A DNA stretch of 64,000 nucleotides from Flavobacteriaceae bacterium MAR_2010_72 (lineage in GTDB: Bacteria > Bacteroidota > Bacteroidia > Flavobacteriales > Flavobacteriaceae). Below are positions 26,588-36,706 of this stretch, piece after piece; position 1 is the stretch's first letter, and every line of letters starts with the position of its first letter. The DNA is taken from positions 1,984,001 to 2,048,000 of the forward strand of contig QXCW01000002.1 of assembly GCA_003550275.1 (NCBI GenBank), given 5' to 3'. The notes below the pieces were generated by a model. The model did no database searches. It was not told where the DNA came from and saw only the letters and a program-made list of their open reading frames with translations. A program made the position numbers and the translations under genes.

Positions 26588-26710
26588 GGTATTCTATAAA
26601 AATACTAAAATAAACTCTAATTTTTTTAGTTTAACAAAGAATTAAGGACAGAGTGATAGAAATTTCACGACGTGGACTTCACAATCCGTATACTTTTAAG
26701 CTAAATACCG

Positions 26711-27670
26711 CTAAAGCAATTGCACAAATTCCAAAGCGCGTTTTTCATTGTAGTAACAACCGTTATAGGTGACAAAGCCAACATGGCCACCATGTTGAGG
26801 CATTTCTAGAAACACATTTGGATTATTTTTAGCGCCTTTCACCGGATAGCACTCTGGAGATAAAAATGAATCGTTTATGGCATTGATAATGAGTGTAGGA
26901 GTCTTAATATTATGAATAAATTGTAAGCTACTTGACCTATAATAATAATCTAACGCATTATTAAAACCATGCGCTCTAGACGTGTATACCTCATCAAAAT
27001 CATTTAAGGTTCTAATAGACTTGATTTGTTCTATCCCTAACTTATTTGGATGTTTTAGTTGCTTTTGTTTCAATCTACGAACGAGATATTGCTTAAAATT
27101 TTCATGAAACAGCACATTTTTTAGTTTATGCAGTTCTTTGGCTGAACCATTTAAATCACAGGGCACGGAAATCGCAATTATAGCTTTTATTTGTTCAGGG
27201 AGATCATCACGTTCTCCTACATACTTTAAGGCCATATTAGCTCCGAGACTAATGCCTTTTATGTAGATATCCGTGTAGTGCTTTGTATTTAAAATATGCT
27301 TAATGACTTCGTCAAGGTCTTCAGTAGCTCCAGAATGGTAGGAACGGTACATCCGGTTCAATTCGCCACTGCAACCCCTAAAATTTATAGCCACCGCATC
27401 TATACCATTAGTGTTGAATAATTTTGCTGTCCCTGTGATATAAGGTCGTTGACCATTCCCCTCAAGTCCGTGAAGTAAAATAATAACTTTATCGCTTTTT
27501 TCTTTTGAATAACTCCAATCCAAATCCATAAAGTCGCCATCACTCAAAACTATTCGTTCGCGTTGTTGCTTAACGCCTCTCACTTTTCGAAATAATCCGG
27601 AATAGACTGTAGATACAAATCCATTTCTGAAAAAATAAGGTGCTTTGTAGGTCGCTTGTAGTACTGGCAT
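26711..27670 (-). CDS. YheT-family alpha/beta hydrolase
   Basis: 319 residues. VIILLHGLEGNGQRPYI is the oxyanion region, YIKGISLGANMALKYVGE holds the nucleophile Ser, and MPQHGGHVGFV holds the catalytic His, as in YheT/EMB8-type hydrolases. AVAINFRGCSGELNRMYRSYHSG is also characteristic. The natural substrate is unknown; esterase activity is typical of the fold. It is last of the pabB-lipase-tilS-ade-yheT gene run, 21 bp after ade. Confidence 0.88.
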   Translation of the reverse strand: MPVLQATYKAPYFFRNGFVSTVYSGLFRKVRGVKQQRERIVLSDGDFMDLDWSYSKEKSDKVIILLHGLEGNGQRPYITGTAKLFNTNGIDAVAINFRGCSGELNRMYRSYHSGATEDLDEVIKHILNTKHYTDIYIKGISLGANMALKYVGERDDLPEQIKAIIAISVPCDLNGSAKELHKLKNVLFHENFKQYLVRRLKQKQLKHPNKLGIEQIKSIRTLNDFDEVYTSRAHGFNNALDYYYRSSSLQFIHNIKTPTLIINAINDSFLSPECYPVKGAKNNPNVFLEMPQHGGHVGFVTYNGCYYNEKRALEFVQLL

Positions 27671-27691
27671 GCTTTGTAATTAGTTAAGAGC

Positions 27692-29311
27692 TTATAGTTC
27701 GAGAGACACAAAATTAAAACTATCGGCGTTAAAAAGGCCTTTATCACTCAATTTTAAACTTGGTATTACCAATAAAGCCATAAAGGATAAGGTCATAAAT
27801 GGCGCATGTAAGGTGGAACCCAATTGTTTAGCCATAGCATCAAGTTTAGCATAAGCAAAACCCACTTTATCACCACTCTTTTCACTCATTATCCCAGCAA
27901 CTGGCAGTGGTACTATATACGCTTCAGCATCAGAAACCGCACATATACCGCCCTTGTGTTCTATAATTAGGTTAACCGCTTTACAAATGGCTTCATCACT
28001 TGTGCCCACAGCAATAATATTATGAGAGTCATGCCCAACTGATGAGGCAATAGCGCCTTCTTTTAAATAAAAATTTTTAATGAATGCTATTGTAGGTTTT
28101 TCGTTCTGATACCGATTTACCACAGCCATTTTTAATATATCCGTATCTATATTAGAGACTAAATTTCCGTCTTGAATTAACGCAGCTGCTCTAATTTCAT
28201 TGGTAACCAATTGGCCTTCCAAAGCTTCTATGACTCGAATATTTTTTGCATGGGATTCTAACCTGAAATCACTTACCTCTTTTTTTGAACAATTGAAATT
28301 GTTTAAAATTTCAAAAGGAACCGTCTCTATTTTTGATTTACCAGTATCATAAACTAATTGACCATCTATATAGGTTTGTAAGGTTTTAAAATGGATTAAA
28401 TCTTCAACGACTATACAATCAGCGGCATCGCCAACATTTAATAAACCGACATTTAATTTATAGTGTTTCACAGGATTTACACAAGCCACTTGCAACACTT
28501 TAAAAACATCCATTCCCTTATTTACAGATCGCGAACAAAGCTGATTTATGTGATGCAGCATTAAATCGTCAGGATGCTTATCATCGCTGCAAAACATCAT
28601 ACTTTCAAAATGCTCGGGCAATAAATCGATTAAGGCTTCAAAGTTTTTGGCAGCACTCCCTTCTCGAATAAGCACTTTCATGCCTTTTTGCAATTTTTCT
28701 AGACCTTCTTCATAGGTAAAACATTCGTGATCGGTTGAAATTCCTGCATCAATGTACTTGGTTAATTTTTCTCCTCTTAAACCTGGTGCATGACCGTCTA
28801 TAGGTTTGTTATGGTGTTTGGCCCAAGCTATTTTTTTAAGAACTTCATCATCATCAAATAAAACCCCAGGATAATTCATCATTTCAGCTAAATATTTAAT
28901 ATCGGGATTGGCCATTAGGTTATTAATCGCTTCAGAATCGATTAAAACACCTGCGGATTCAAAACGTGTTGCAGGAACACAAGATGGCGCCCCAAAATTG
29001 AACTTAAAAGGAGTTTGTTTACCATTTTCAATCATAAACTCGACACCTTTTACACCAAGAACATTGGCAATTTCGTGCGGATCGGAAACTGTTGCCACCG
29101 TACCGTGAGTCACTGCCAATCGTGCAAACTCACTTGGCACCAACATAGAACTTTCAATATGAATATGGGCATCCACAAAACCAGGTAGAATATAATGATT
29201 AACCTTATGATCTTTCGCTTCAATTGAAACAATTTTGCCATGTTCAATAGTGATTTCTCCCTTGTAAATGCGCTTGTTTTGTATATCGACAATTTGTCCC
29301 TGTAGCTTCAT
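27692..29311 (-). CDS. ade: Adenine deaminase
   Basis: 539 residues of the amidohydrolase family. The metal-binding H-x-H is in [17 protein letters not shown], with [33 protein letters not shown] and the C-terminal [15 protein letters not shown] and [19 protein letters not shown] segments that set adenine deaminase apart. Length is normal for the Ade type. It deaminates adenine to hypoxanthine for purine salvage. The ATG directly abuts the tilS stop, so the two genes are probably translated in sequence. Confidence 0.93.
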   Translation of the reverse strand: MKLQGQIVDIQNKRIYKGEITIEHGKIVSIEAKDHKVNHYILPGFVDAHIHIESSMLVPSEFARLAVTHGTVATVSDPHEIANVLGVKGVEFMIENGKQTPFKFNFGAPSCVPATRFESAGVLIDSEAINNLMANPDIKYLAEMMNYPGVLFDDDEVLKKIAWAKHHNKPIDGHAPGLRGEKLTKYIDAGISTDHECFTYEEGLEKLQKGMKVLIREGSAAKNFEALIDLLPEHFESMMFCSDDKHPDDLMLHHINQLCSRSVNKGMDVFKVLQVACVNPVKHYKLNVGLLNVGDAADCIVVEDLIHFKTLQTYIDGQLVYDTGKSKIETVPFEILNNFNCSKKEVSDFRLESHAKNIRVIEALEGQLVTNEIRAAALIQDGNLVSNIDTDILKMAVVNRYQNEKPTIAFIKNFYLKEGAIASSVGHDSHNIIAVGTSDEAICKAVNLIIEHKGGICAVSDAEAYIVPLPVAGIMSEKSGDKVGFAYAKLDAMAKQLGSTLHAPFMTLSFMALLVIPSLKLSDKGLFNADSFNFVSLEL

Positions 29312-30619
29312 TTATTGCAATTGAATCTTTAAAATGTGTTGGGTGTTATCCGTTACTTTAAAACGGTTATCGGCACGTCTGCCAACAATCCAGACAATTT
29401 TATTGCTCGAACACAATAATTGACTGTTTTCCTTCTCAATCAAGCTAAACTTCTCATCTTTAAAGTATTTACTAACTTTCTTTTTGCCTTCCATGCCAAT
29501 TGGAAAAAACACATCGCCATTTTGCCAAGACCTTAAGGTTAAAGGAAAATCCAACTTATCCTTGTCAACAAAAATCACCGATTTAGAAGCATCTCCAATG
29601 GCATCAACCGCTTCAAAAGTTAAAACGCCCAATGCGCATTGAACTTTTTGATCATTACTGTTTATAAGTTGGCTTAAATTCTCATTAGAAGTGATTTCAC
29701 TCAATAACAAAAACTCACGATCTTTTATCAATCGATGTGTTGGGGAAACTACATGTTTGCCGGATTGTGCATCAATAAGATCATAAACATCATTAAATTC
29801 TGGAAAGTCAAAGGACTTCACAAGTTGATACAAATAGGCTTTAGGATGTGACAATTGAAGCAGCTTTTTAATATTGAATTTGATAATTTCACCTTCAATA
29901 GTCACCACTTTTTTTTGCACTTCAGCAAGTGAATCTTCAACAATTTCAGAAATATCTTGTAAATGCTCTTGTGTTTGGTTAAAGTTTTGAAGTAGTCGTG
30001 GATTGATTGCCTTCAACACAGGAATGACCTCATGCCTTAATTTATTTCGTAAGTATTTTGTTGAAGCATTACTACTATCGTCTCGCCACTTAATATGGTT
30101 TTGAGTAGCGTATGCTTCTATTTGTTCCCTTGAAAATTTCAATAAAGGCCTTACAATATTGCCGTTGATTTCTGGAATTCCTGTTAAACCATCCAAACCG
30201 GTGCCTCGTGATAAATTAATTAAAAAGGTTTCCAAATTGTCATCGGTGTGATGCGCGGTTAGTATATAATCAAAATGAAGTTGATTGGCTAAATCTTCAA
30301 ACCAATGATAACGCAGTTCACGAGCGGCCATTTGGGTAGATAGCTTATACTGATTTGCATAATCTTCCGTATCAAAACTTTCAATAAAAACTTCTAGCTC
30401 TAAATCTTCAGCCAACTGTAAAACAAAGGCTTCATCGGCATCGCTTTCATCTGCCCGCAAATTAAAATTGCAATGCGCCAAACTGAAATTTAATTTCAAT
30501 TTATGGCATAAATGGGTCAAAACCACACTATCCAATCCTCCAGAAATAGCAAGAAGCAGTTTGCTTTTGGTGAGAAAAGATAAGTTATGATCTAAATGAT
30601 TTTGAAAAGTTGCTAGCAT
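29312..30619 (-). CDS. tilS: tRNA(Ile)-lysidine synthase TilS
   Basis: 435 residues. The PP-loop ATP site is LLLAISGGLDSVVLTHLCHK, followed by LAHCNFNLRADESDAD, YILTAHHTDDNLETFLINLS and RPLLKFSREQIEAYA, all typical of TilS. The C-terminal substrate-binding part ends with GKKKVSKYFKDEKFS. The enzyme converts the wobble C of tRNA-Ile(CAU) to lysidine and is normally essential. It lies 4 bp after the lipase gene and touches ade. Confidence 0.95.
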   Translation of the reverse strand: MLATFQNHLDHNLSFLTKSKLLLAISGGLDSVVLTHLCHKLKLNFSLAHCNFNLRADESDADEAFVLQLAEDLELEVFIESFDTEDYANQYKLSTQMAARELRYHWFEDLANQLHFDYILTAHHTDDNLETFLINLSRGTGLDGLTGIPEINGNIVRPLLKFSREQIEAYATQNHIKWRDDSSNASTKYLRNKLRHEVIPVLKAINPRLLQNFNQTQEHLQDISEIVEDSLAEVQKKVVTIEGEIIKFNIKKLLQLSHPKAYLYQLVKSFDFPEFNDVYDLIDAQSGKHVVSPTHRLIKDREFLLLSEITSNENLSQLINSNDQKVQCALGVLTFEAVDAIGDASKSVIFVDKDKLDFPLTLRSWQNGDVFFPIGMEGKKKVSKYFKDEKFSLIEKENSQLLCSSNKIVWIVGRRADNRFKVTDNTQHILKIQLQ

Positions 30620-30623
30620 TCTA

Positions 30624-31445
30624 CTAATTTAAAACTTTCAACCAGCTTAAGACTGATTCCATAAATTCATTTTTACAAATATCGTTATGTAATTCATGAA
30701 AACCATCGTCTAACAAAACTAATTGCGCTTGTTTCGTCTGATTACAAAAATCTACTGAAGCCTTATAATCAGTTATACGATCGCCTGTGCCGTGTAGTAG
30801 CAACATTGGCAGTTGAACCGTACTTGCATTTCTAATCGCCCAAGCACCTGCATCAATTACAGGAAATGTAAACATCGGACTTACCTTATCATGAACTAAT
30901 GCATCTTCCACATAGCGTTTAACTTCTTTGTCATCTCTTGAAATCGCACTAACATCCAATTCACTGGGCATTGTTAGGGAAGGGATTATTTTTAATAGTA
31001 TTTTGCCTAGAATCATTTTCCATTTTGGTGGTTGAAACGCTAACCGTAAAAATGGACTCGATGCAATAACCCCTTTCAAATTGTGCTGGTTTCTTAATGC
31101 ATAATTAATTACAAGGTTACCTCCTAAACTATGACCATATAAAACAATCGGCTTGTTTGGAAATAAAATTTCAGCTTTTTTGATCATCAAATCAATGGCC
31201 TGCATTAACAATTCATAACTTGGGACATGCCCTTTCTTTCCCTTTGACCTCCCATGACCAAACAAATCGAAAGCAACAACAGCGATTCGATGTTTATTTA
31301 ATTCGGGAATAACAAATCGTTCATATCTAGACGAATGTTCACCCAAACCATGAACCAGCACCACAACTTTATCGACTACTTGGGGTTGCCAATACTGTCC
31401 GAACAATTCGATATTTTGAACATTAAACGTAAAAAGTTGTTTCAT
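30624..31445 (-). CDS. Alpha/beta hydrolase, monoacylglycerol lipase-like
   Basis: 273 residues. VVLVHGLGEHSSRYERFV is the HG oxyanion region, DLFGHGRSKGKKGHVPSYE is characteristic of lysophospholipase/monoglyceride lipases, and VLYGHSLGGNLVINYAL is the nucleophile elbow. Asp in LLLHGTGDRITD and His in GFHELHND complete the triad. It probably acts on acylglycerols or lysophospholipids in the cytoplasm. It sits between pabB and tilS with 3-4 bp gaps. Confidence 0.88.
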   Translation of the reverse strand: MKQLFTFNVQNIELFGQYWQPQVVDKVVVLVHGLGEHSSRYERFVIPELNKHRIAVVAFDLFGHGRSKGKKGHVPSYELLMQAIDLMIKKAEILFPNKPIVLYGHSLGGNLVINYALRNQHNLKGVIASSPFLRLAFQPPKWKMILGKILLKIIPSLTMPSELDVSAISRDDKEVKRYVEDALVHDKVSPMFTFPVIDAGAWAIRNASTVQLPMLLLHGTGDRITDYKASVDFCNQTKQAQLVLLDDGFHELHNDICKNEFMESVLSWLKVLN

Positions 31446-31448
31446 AAA

Positions 31449-32768
31449 TTAGTTTTCTAAAACCTCCCTCATGGCTTTGGCTTTCACCAAACATTCCTCA
31501 TACTCTTTGAGTGGGTCGCTTTTGGCCGTAATTGCGCTCCCAACCGAATAGGACACATATTGCTTGCTCTCATTATAGAGAATACTTCTAATAACCACGT
31601 TAAAATCAAAATCACCTTTGGGTGATATATAACCAACAGCACCTGAATACAATCCGCGTTTGGTTTCTTCAAGTTCTTCGATTATTTTCATAGCTGAAAT
31701 TTTTGGAGCACCGGTCATGCTTCCCATTGGAAATGTAGAGGCCATAATATCGACTGGATGTGTACTTGCATTTACTTTTGAGCTAATAGTAGAAATCATT
31801 TGATGCACTTGCTCAAAACTATAGACTTTACATAATTCGTCAATAGTCACACTACCTTTTACTGCGGTATGAGCCAAATCGTTTCGTACCAAATCGACAA
31901 TCATGATATTTTCGCTTCGCTCCTTCTGATCGTGTTCCAAATCATATTTTAACTTTGCATCTTCAACAGGATCTGAAGATCGCTTTGCCGTCCCTTTAAT
32001 AGGCTGTGAAGTTACCACTAAACCTTCCTTTTTTAAATAACGCTCAGGGGAAGCCGATAGCAGGTACTTATCATCACACCTCAAAAACGTCGCAAATGGC
32101 GGTTTTGAAATGGCATTTAATTTTTGATAAGTCTCTAAAGGGTTTATCGGCGTATTTTCAGCGTAGAATTCCTGGCAAAAATTAGCTTCATAAATATCGC
32201 CGCGATGAATATGCTCTAACATTGAGGACACTTTTTCAACATAAGCATCTTTATGAATTTGAAGCTTGATTTTTATCTGGGTGGCGTCATTTGAATTGGT
32301 TGCTTTTGAAAGAGGATAGTCTTCAATCCGTTTTAAATCCAGCTCAATCCCTTGTTCATACTGTTTCAAATATTGAATTTCTACAGTTGTCCCTTTAATC
32401 AAAAAGACTTTTTTAGGCTGAAAAAACCATAATTCAGGAAACTCCAATTCGTCTTTATTTTCTGATTTGAGCTCTTCCAAATCATTTTTTAAGTCGTAGG
32501 TGAGAAATCCGAAAATCCAATCCTTGGTTTGATTATGAAAGCCTTTTAACTGACTAAACGCTTGGCAAGTATCTGTTTGAAGAATTGAAAAAGCATCAAC
32601 AGCCAATATTGCATCATACGTATTTTTATTTGGTCCATAAGTATTAGAATCTAACCAAACGACTTCATTGAACTGCTGTGCCCAATGAAGTAGTCGATAC
32701 TTAAAGTCATCAATGTTGTTGATTCTATGTGTTTGGTGAGTGCGCAAGACTAAATAAATCTCCTGCAA
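31449..32768 (-). CDS. pabB: Aminodeoxychorismate synthase component I
   Basis: 439-residue chorismate-binding enzyme. The C-terminal catalytic part has DIYEANFCQEFYAE, SASPERYLKKEG, SQPIKGTAKRSSDPVEDA, MIVDLVRNDLAHTA, GSMTGAPKISAMKIIEE and GYISPKGDFDFNVVIRS. PIKGT, with the lysine proposed as nucleophile in PabB, separates it from anthranilate synthase TrpE. It makes 4-amino-4-deoxychorismate for folate with a glutaminase partner not seen nearby. It is first in the five-gene minus-strand operon and divergent from the helicase gene. Confidence 0.88.
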   Translation of the reverse strand: MQEIYLVLRTHQTHRINNIDDFKYRLLHWAQQFNEVVWLDSNTYGPNKNTYDAILAVDAFSILQTDTCQAFSQLKGFHNQTKDWIFGFLTYDLKNDLEELKSENKDELEFPELWFFQPKKVFLIKGTTVEIQYLKQYEQGIELDLKRIEDYPLSKATNSNDATQIKIKLQIHKDAYVEKVSSMLEHIHRGDIYEANFCQEFYAENTPINPLETYQKLNAISKPPFATFLRCDDKYLLSASPERYLKKEGLVVTSQPIKGTAKRSSDPVEDAKLKYDLEHDQKERSENIMIVDLVRNDLAHTAVKGSVTIDELCKVYSFEQVHQMISTISSKVNASTHPVDIMASTFPMGSMTGAPKISAMKIIEELEETKRGLYSGAVGYISPKGDFDFNVVIRSILYNESKQYVSYSVGSAITAKSDPLKEYEECLVKAKAMREVLEN

Positions 32769-32821
32769 ATTACAGCAAATATGTACGTAATCGCAACAAG
32801 CTATATGAAAATTAAAACTAT

Positions 32822-32829
32822 TACCTTTG
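32822..32829 (+). promoter_or_regulatory. -7 promoter element of the DEAD-box helicase gene
   Basis: TACCTTTG matches the Bacteroidota -7 consensus TAnnTTTG. It covers the TTG codon at 32827, so that codon cannot be the start; the next in-frame start is GTG at 32848, about 12 bases after the expected RNA start. Confidence 0.65.
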
Positions 32830-32847
32830 CATACTAAATTAACAGCT

Positions 32848-34206
32848 GTGAACCAGACTACTTTTCAGGATTTAAATTTAAACACACCTCTATATAATGC
32901 TATAGATGACTTGGGTTTCACAAGCCCAACGCCAATCCAAGAACAAGCGTTTAGTGTTGTAGCATCGGGTAAAGATGTGGTTGGTATTGCACAAACAGGT
33001 ACGGGAAAAACCTTTGCCTATATGTTACCCATACTTAAAAACCTTAAATTCTCTACTCAAGATAACCCACGGGTTCTAGTTTTGGTCCCGACTCGGGAGT
33101 TAGTTGTACAAGTGGTTGAAGAAATCGAAAAACTGGCAAAATATATTAACGTAAGAGTGCTTGGCGTTTATGGAGGCACGAATATCAATACCCAAAAACA
33201 AGACGTCGCTCAAGGTCAGGATATTATTGTGGCAACACCAGGACGCCTATACGATTTGGCGGTAAGCCACGTATTGAAACTTAAATCCATTCAAAAAGTG
33301 GTGATTGATGAAGTTGACGTGATGCTCGATCTGGGTTTTAGACATCAATTGTTGAATATTTTTGATATTCTCCCAGAACGTCGACAAAATATTATGTTTT
33401 CGGCAACCATGACCGAGGATGTTGATGCTTTAATTAACGATTTCTTTATTTCACCACAAAAAATAACCATTGCGGTTTCTGGTACGCCATTAGAAAATAT
33501 TAGCCAAATTCGTTATGAAGCCCCTAATTTCTATACTAAAGTTAATTTGCTCCATCATTTATTAAACGATGCTGAACAGTTTAGCAAAGTGCTCATTTTT
33601 GTAGCCTATAAAAAAATGGCTGATCGACTTTTTGATCAATTGGAAGAACAGTTTTATGGTGAATGTTGTGTTATACATTCCAATAAAACACAGAATTACA
33701 GGTTACGAAGTATTGAAAATTTTGAAAGCGGACAACACCGTATTTTAATTGCGACTGATGTCATGGCACGAGGATTGGATATTGACAATGTAAGCCATGT
33801 GATTAACTTTGACACGCCTAACTATCCTGAAAACTATATGCACCGCATAGGTAGAACAGGTCGTGCCGAAAAAAAAGGCCAAACCATTACGTTTTCAACG
33901 GCATCTGAAATAGAAGCCTTCGAGACTATCGAAGCTTATATGGGGCTAAACGTTACTTTGCAATCCTTCCCTGAAGATGTTGCTATTTCAACTGAATTGA
34001 TCGAGGAAGAACGTCCGCAAATACAGGAACCTAACAATCCTCACAAACGGATAAAAAGTGTCATCGGTCCAGCTTTCCATGAGAAAAAGGAAAAGAATAA
34101 GAAAGAAAACCTAGGTGGTTCTTACAAAAGAGAGATTGCGAAAAAATATAAAAAGCCGAAAACCAGAGGTGATAAAAATTATAATAAACGTAATAAAAGG
34201 AAATAG
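32848..34206 (+). CDS. DEAD-box ATP-dependent RNA helicase (DEVD variant)
   Basis: 452 residues from the GTG at 32848 (MNQTTFQDLNL), chosen because the earlier TTG at 32827 lies in the -7 element. Motifs in order: Q motif (FTSPTPIQEQAF), I (AQTGTGKT), Ia (PTRELVVQVVEE), II as D-E-V-D instead of D-E-A-D (VVIDEVDVMLDLGF), III (SATM), V (ATDVMARGLDI) and VI (HRIGRTGRAEKKG). The tail from about residue 385 is rich in Lys/Arg/Asn and probably binds RNA. It likely works in ribosome assembly or RNA turnover. Confidence 0.93.
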   Translation: MNQTTFQDLNLNTPLYNAIDDLGFTSPTPIQEQAFSVVASGKDVVGIAQTGTGKTFAYMLPILKNLKFSTQDNPRVLVLVPTRELVVQVVEEIEKLAKYINVRVLGVYGGTNINTQKQDVAQGQDIIVATPGRLYDLAVSHVLKLKSIQKVVIDEVDVMLDLGFRHQLLNIFDILPERRQNIMFSATMTEDVDALINDFFISPQKITIAVSGTPLENISQIRYEAPNFYTKVNLLHHLLNDAEQFSKVLIFVAYKKMADRLFDQLEEQFYGECCVIHSNKTQNYRLRSIENFESGQHRILIATDVMARGLDIDNVSHVINFDTPNYPENYMHRIGRTGRAEKKGQTITFSTASEIEAFETIEAYMGLNVTLQSFPEDVAISTELIEEERPQIQEPNNPHKRIKSVIGPAFHEKKEKNKKENLGGSYKREIAKKYKKPKTRGDKNYNKRNKRK

Positions 34207-34240
34207 CCTAAACTTCTTTTCTATTTTTTTAATTCATTAC

Positions 34241-35692
34241 TTATTCTTTAATTAGCTTTTTAGTTACTTTTCCATCGCTTGTTTCTAGATGTAATACATA
34301 CAAGCCGTTAGACAATGATCCTATATCTAAAGTATTGCTACCAGTTACGAAGTTTCCTTTTATAATTTCCTTACCGAGAAGATTTGTTAAAGAATAAAAT
34401 GCTTCAGTTTTAATATCCACATTAAACCTATCACTGGCTGGATTTGGATATATAACCACAGCATCTTTATTAAATTCATCAATACCTAATGAACAGTTTG
34501 AGGAAAAATTGGCACCAGCATCTTTAAGCCAATTAGAATAGGATTCAGCTAATGCCGGATTATCAACTTGAATACAATTTAGCAATGGATTATCGTTGGC
34601 CCACATATATGGCATATTGTGATTGTTCCCATTTTGTACATTCAAACTGGTTAATAGATCACTTTCATTACAATAGAAATTTTGTAAATTATTTAGCATA
34701 CTAACATCTATATTAGACAAATTGCCATTAGCAATATCCAAATTAACAAGACCTGTATTATTTGAAAGGTCTAAATTAGAAACTGCATGAGTATACATCC
34801 ACAAGGTTTGCAAAGTGGTAGTATTTGGAAGAATTAGATTCGTCAGAGACAAACTTTGATTAAGCCTAAGGTATTCCAAACCATTTAGTCCACTTGCATC
34901 TAATGAAGTAAGACCTGTTGTAAAAGCATCTATATCTGTGAGTGTACTTGTTGTTGGCAACAACATACTAGACATGGATGTATTATTATAACAAAAAACA
35001 CGTTCCAAAAGTTGATTATTAGTTAAATCCAAGGACAGTAAACTAGGATTATTGTAACATTGAAAGTCTGTTAAAACAGAATTATTTGAGACATCTAGGT
35101 TGGATAAATTATTATTATCACACAAAATTCGCCATAATGTATTAGAATCATTTGGCATATTGATGCTTAAAATCTGATTGAATCCACAATCGAAATTTTC
35201 CAAAATAGTACAATTTGAGGCATCTAAAGTGTTTTGAATATTATTATTATAACACCATAAGACTTGTAAACCAGTATTATTAGACACATCAAGAGATGTT
35301 AGGCTATTCTGATAACATTGTAAATCGTATAAAGTATTTGTAGGAGGTAGCGTTAAACTGGTCATACTATTAAAATGACAAAATAAGGCTTCCAAATTCA
35401 TATTTGATGATAAATCTAATGTGGCAATATTATTATTATTACATACCAATCTTCTTAAAGCATTAAAATCTTGGATACCTGTAAGATTACTAATACTTTG
35501 GTTTGCAACACCAAGTATCTCTACAGTATTTATATCTGAAGTTAGGACTTGCCCGTCAGTAGGTCCTCCTTCTGAATCTATTCCTAAATTTATTAAGGCT
35601 TGCTCAAAATTAGAATCTGGAATCGCAGTGTATTGAGCGTTGGATATTAAAAATGATAGGGCAAAAAATAAAGCAAGTAAATTTCTTTCCAT
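34241..35692 (-). CDS. Secreted leucine-rich-repeat protein with type IX secretion C-terminal domain
   Basis: 483 residues. A signal peptide (MERNLLALFFALSFLISNAQ) leads into IPDSNFEQALINLGIDSEGG and then about 14 short repeats of roughly 21-25 residues with the core L-x-x-L-D-V/L-S-N-N-x-x-L, as in internalin/BspA-like LRR proteins. The last ~75 residues are a type A T9SS sorting domain (VVIYPNPASDRFNVDI, LSNGLYVLHLET, KLIKE end). It should be exported through the Por system and anchored or released at the surface. The ligand is unknown. A truncated relative is encoded at 38106-38474. Confidence 0.9.
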   Translation of the reverse strand: MERNLLALFFALSFLISNAQYTAIPDSNFEQALINLGIDSEGGPTDGQVLTSDINTVEILGVANQSISNLTGIQDFNALRRLVCNNNNIATLDLSSNMNLEALFCHFNSMTSLTLPPTNTLYDLQCYQNSLTSLDVSNNTGLQVLWCYNNNIQNTLDASNCTILENFDCGFNQILSINMPNDSNTLWRILCDNNNLSNLDVSNNSVLTDFQCYNNPSLLSLDLTNNQLLERVFCYNNTSMSSMLLPTTSTLTDIDAFTTGLTSLDASGLNGLEYLRLNQSLSLTNLILPNTTTLQTLWMYTHAVSNLDLSNNTGLVNLDIANGNLSNIDVSMLNNLQNFYCNESDLLTSLNVQNGNNHNMPYMWANDNPLLNCIQVDNPALAESYSNWLKDAGANFSSNCSLGIDEFNKDAVVIYPNPASDRFNVDIKTEAFYSLTNLLGKEIIKGNFVTGSNTLDIGSLSNGLYVLHLETSDGKVTKKLIKE

Positions 35693-35880
35693 ACTAACTA
35701 ATTTGATTAATTAAAAAACAAGAATAGGTAAAGCCTTCTTAAAGAATTAAAGAAGTAGATTTAAGACAATAAACTTAAAGTTTGAATTTCAAGATAATGA
35801 AAGTCAACAACTTATACAACTCAAACAATTAATAAAAATTTAAAAATCACTCTTATTCCAAAAAATTCATACATATCAAA

Positions 35881-35888
35881 TATATTTG
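35881..35888 (+). promoter_or_regulatory. -7 promoter element of the S1/P1 nuclease gene
   Basis: TATATTTG fits TAnnTTTG and lies 32 bp before the ATG at 35921. No clear -33 TTG was seen. The rest of the 228-bp divergent gap is AT-rich without further recognised features. Confidence 0.5.
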
Positions 35889-35920
35889 GCTAATATTTAT
35901 CTATCAGAAATACCAGCACC

Positions 35921-36700
35921 ATGAACTTAAAAGGAATCTTCACACTTATTTTAATCCTATCCTTTTTACACCCACTAAATGCAGGAGCAAAATGGGGTAA
36001 AACCGGCCATCGAACAGTAGGTGCCATTGCTGATCAGTACCTTAACACCAAAGCAAAACGAGAGATCAAAAGATTGCTTGACCATGAATCACTAGCCTTT
36101 GTTTCTACCTATGCGGATGAAATAAAATCTGATAAGCGCTATAGTAAATTTTACACATGGCACTATATCAATATGCCATTAGATGCCGATTATGAGGTTT
36201 CTAAACAACATCCTGAAGGTGATTTGGTTTCTGGTATTGCCTATTGCAAATCGGTTATTACAGACAAGAATGCTACGGATGAAGACAAAGCCTTTTATTT
36301 ACGAATGCTAATTCATTTGATAGGTGATTTGCATCAACCTATGCATATAGGACTTGAGGAGGACCGAGGTGGCAATGATTTTAAAGTGCAATGGCAGTTT
36401 AGGGATACCAATCTTCATTCGGTTTGGGATAGCAAAATGATTGATGACTATGGGATGAGCTATATGGAGCTTGCTCATAATGCCGACCATCTTTCAAAAG
36501 CCCAAATAAAAGCCATTCAAGAAGGTTCAGTCATTGATTGGGTAAACGAAACACATATCTTGACTAGAGAGGTCTATAGTTCTGTAACAGCTGGCGATAA
36601 TTTGCGAAATGATTATATGTATCGTTATTTTAATGTGGCTCGAAAGCAAATTCAAATTGCTGGCATTAGACTTGCCAAGACTTTAAATGAGCTATTTTAA
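35921..36700 (+). CDS. Secreted S1/P1-type zinc nuclease
   Basis: 259 residues. A signal peptide ends near NAGA, leaving KWGKTGHRTVGAIAD at the start of the mature protein; in S1/P1 nucleases the near-N-terminal Trp supplies a zinc ligand. Further ligand motifs are STYADEIKSD, WHYINMP, HLIGDLHQPMHIG and HSVWDSKMI. These give the trinuclear zinc site that cleaves single-stranded RNA or DNA or removes 3' phosphates. It is probably periplasmic or extracellular and may help scavenge phosphate and nucleosides. Confidence 0.92.
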   Translation: MNLKGIFTLILILSFLHPLNAGAKWGKTGHRTVGAIADQYLNTKAKREIKRLLDHESLAFVSTYADEIKSDKRYSKFYTWHYINMPLDADYEVSKQHPEGDLVSGIAYCKSVITDKNATDEDKAFYLRMLIHLIGDLHQPMHIGLEEDRGGNDFKVQWQFRDTNLHSVWDSKMIDDYGMSYMELAHNADHLSKAQIKAIQEGSVIDWVNETHILTREVYSSVTAGDNLRNDYMYRYFNVARKQIQIAGIRLAKTLNELF

Positions 36701-36706
36701 AAAGCT

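Noticed and set aside
34241-35692. CRISPR-like or tandem DNA repeat from the regular spacing
   Set aside because: The periodicity is at protein level (leucine-rich repeats of about 21-25 residues) and the DNA units are not identical.
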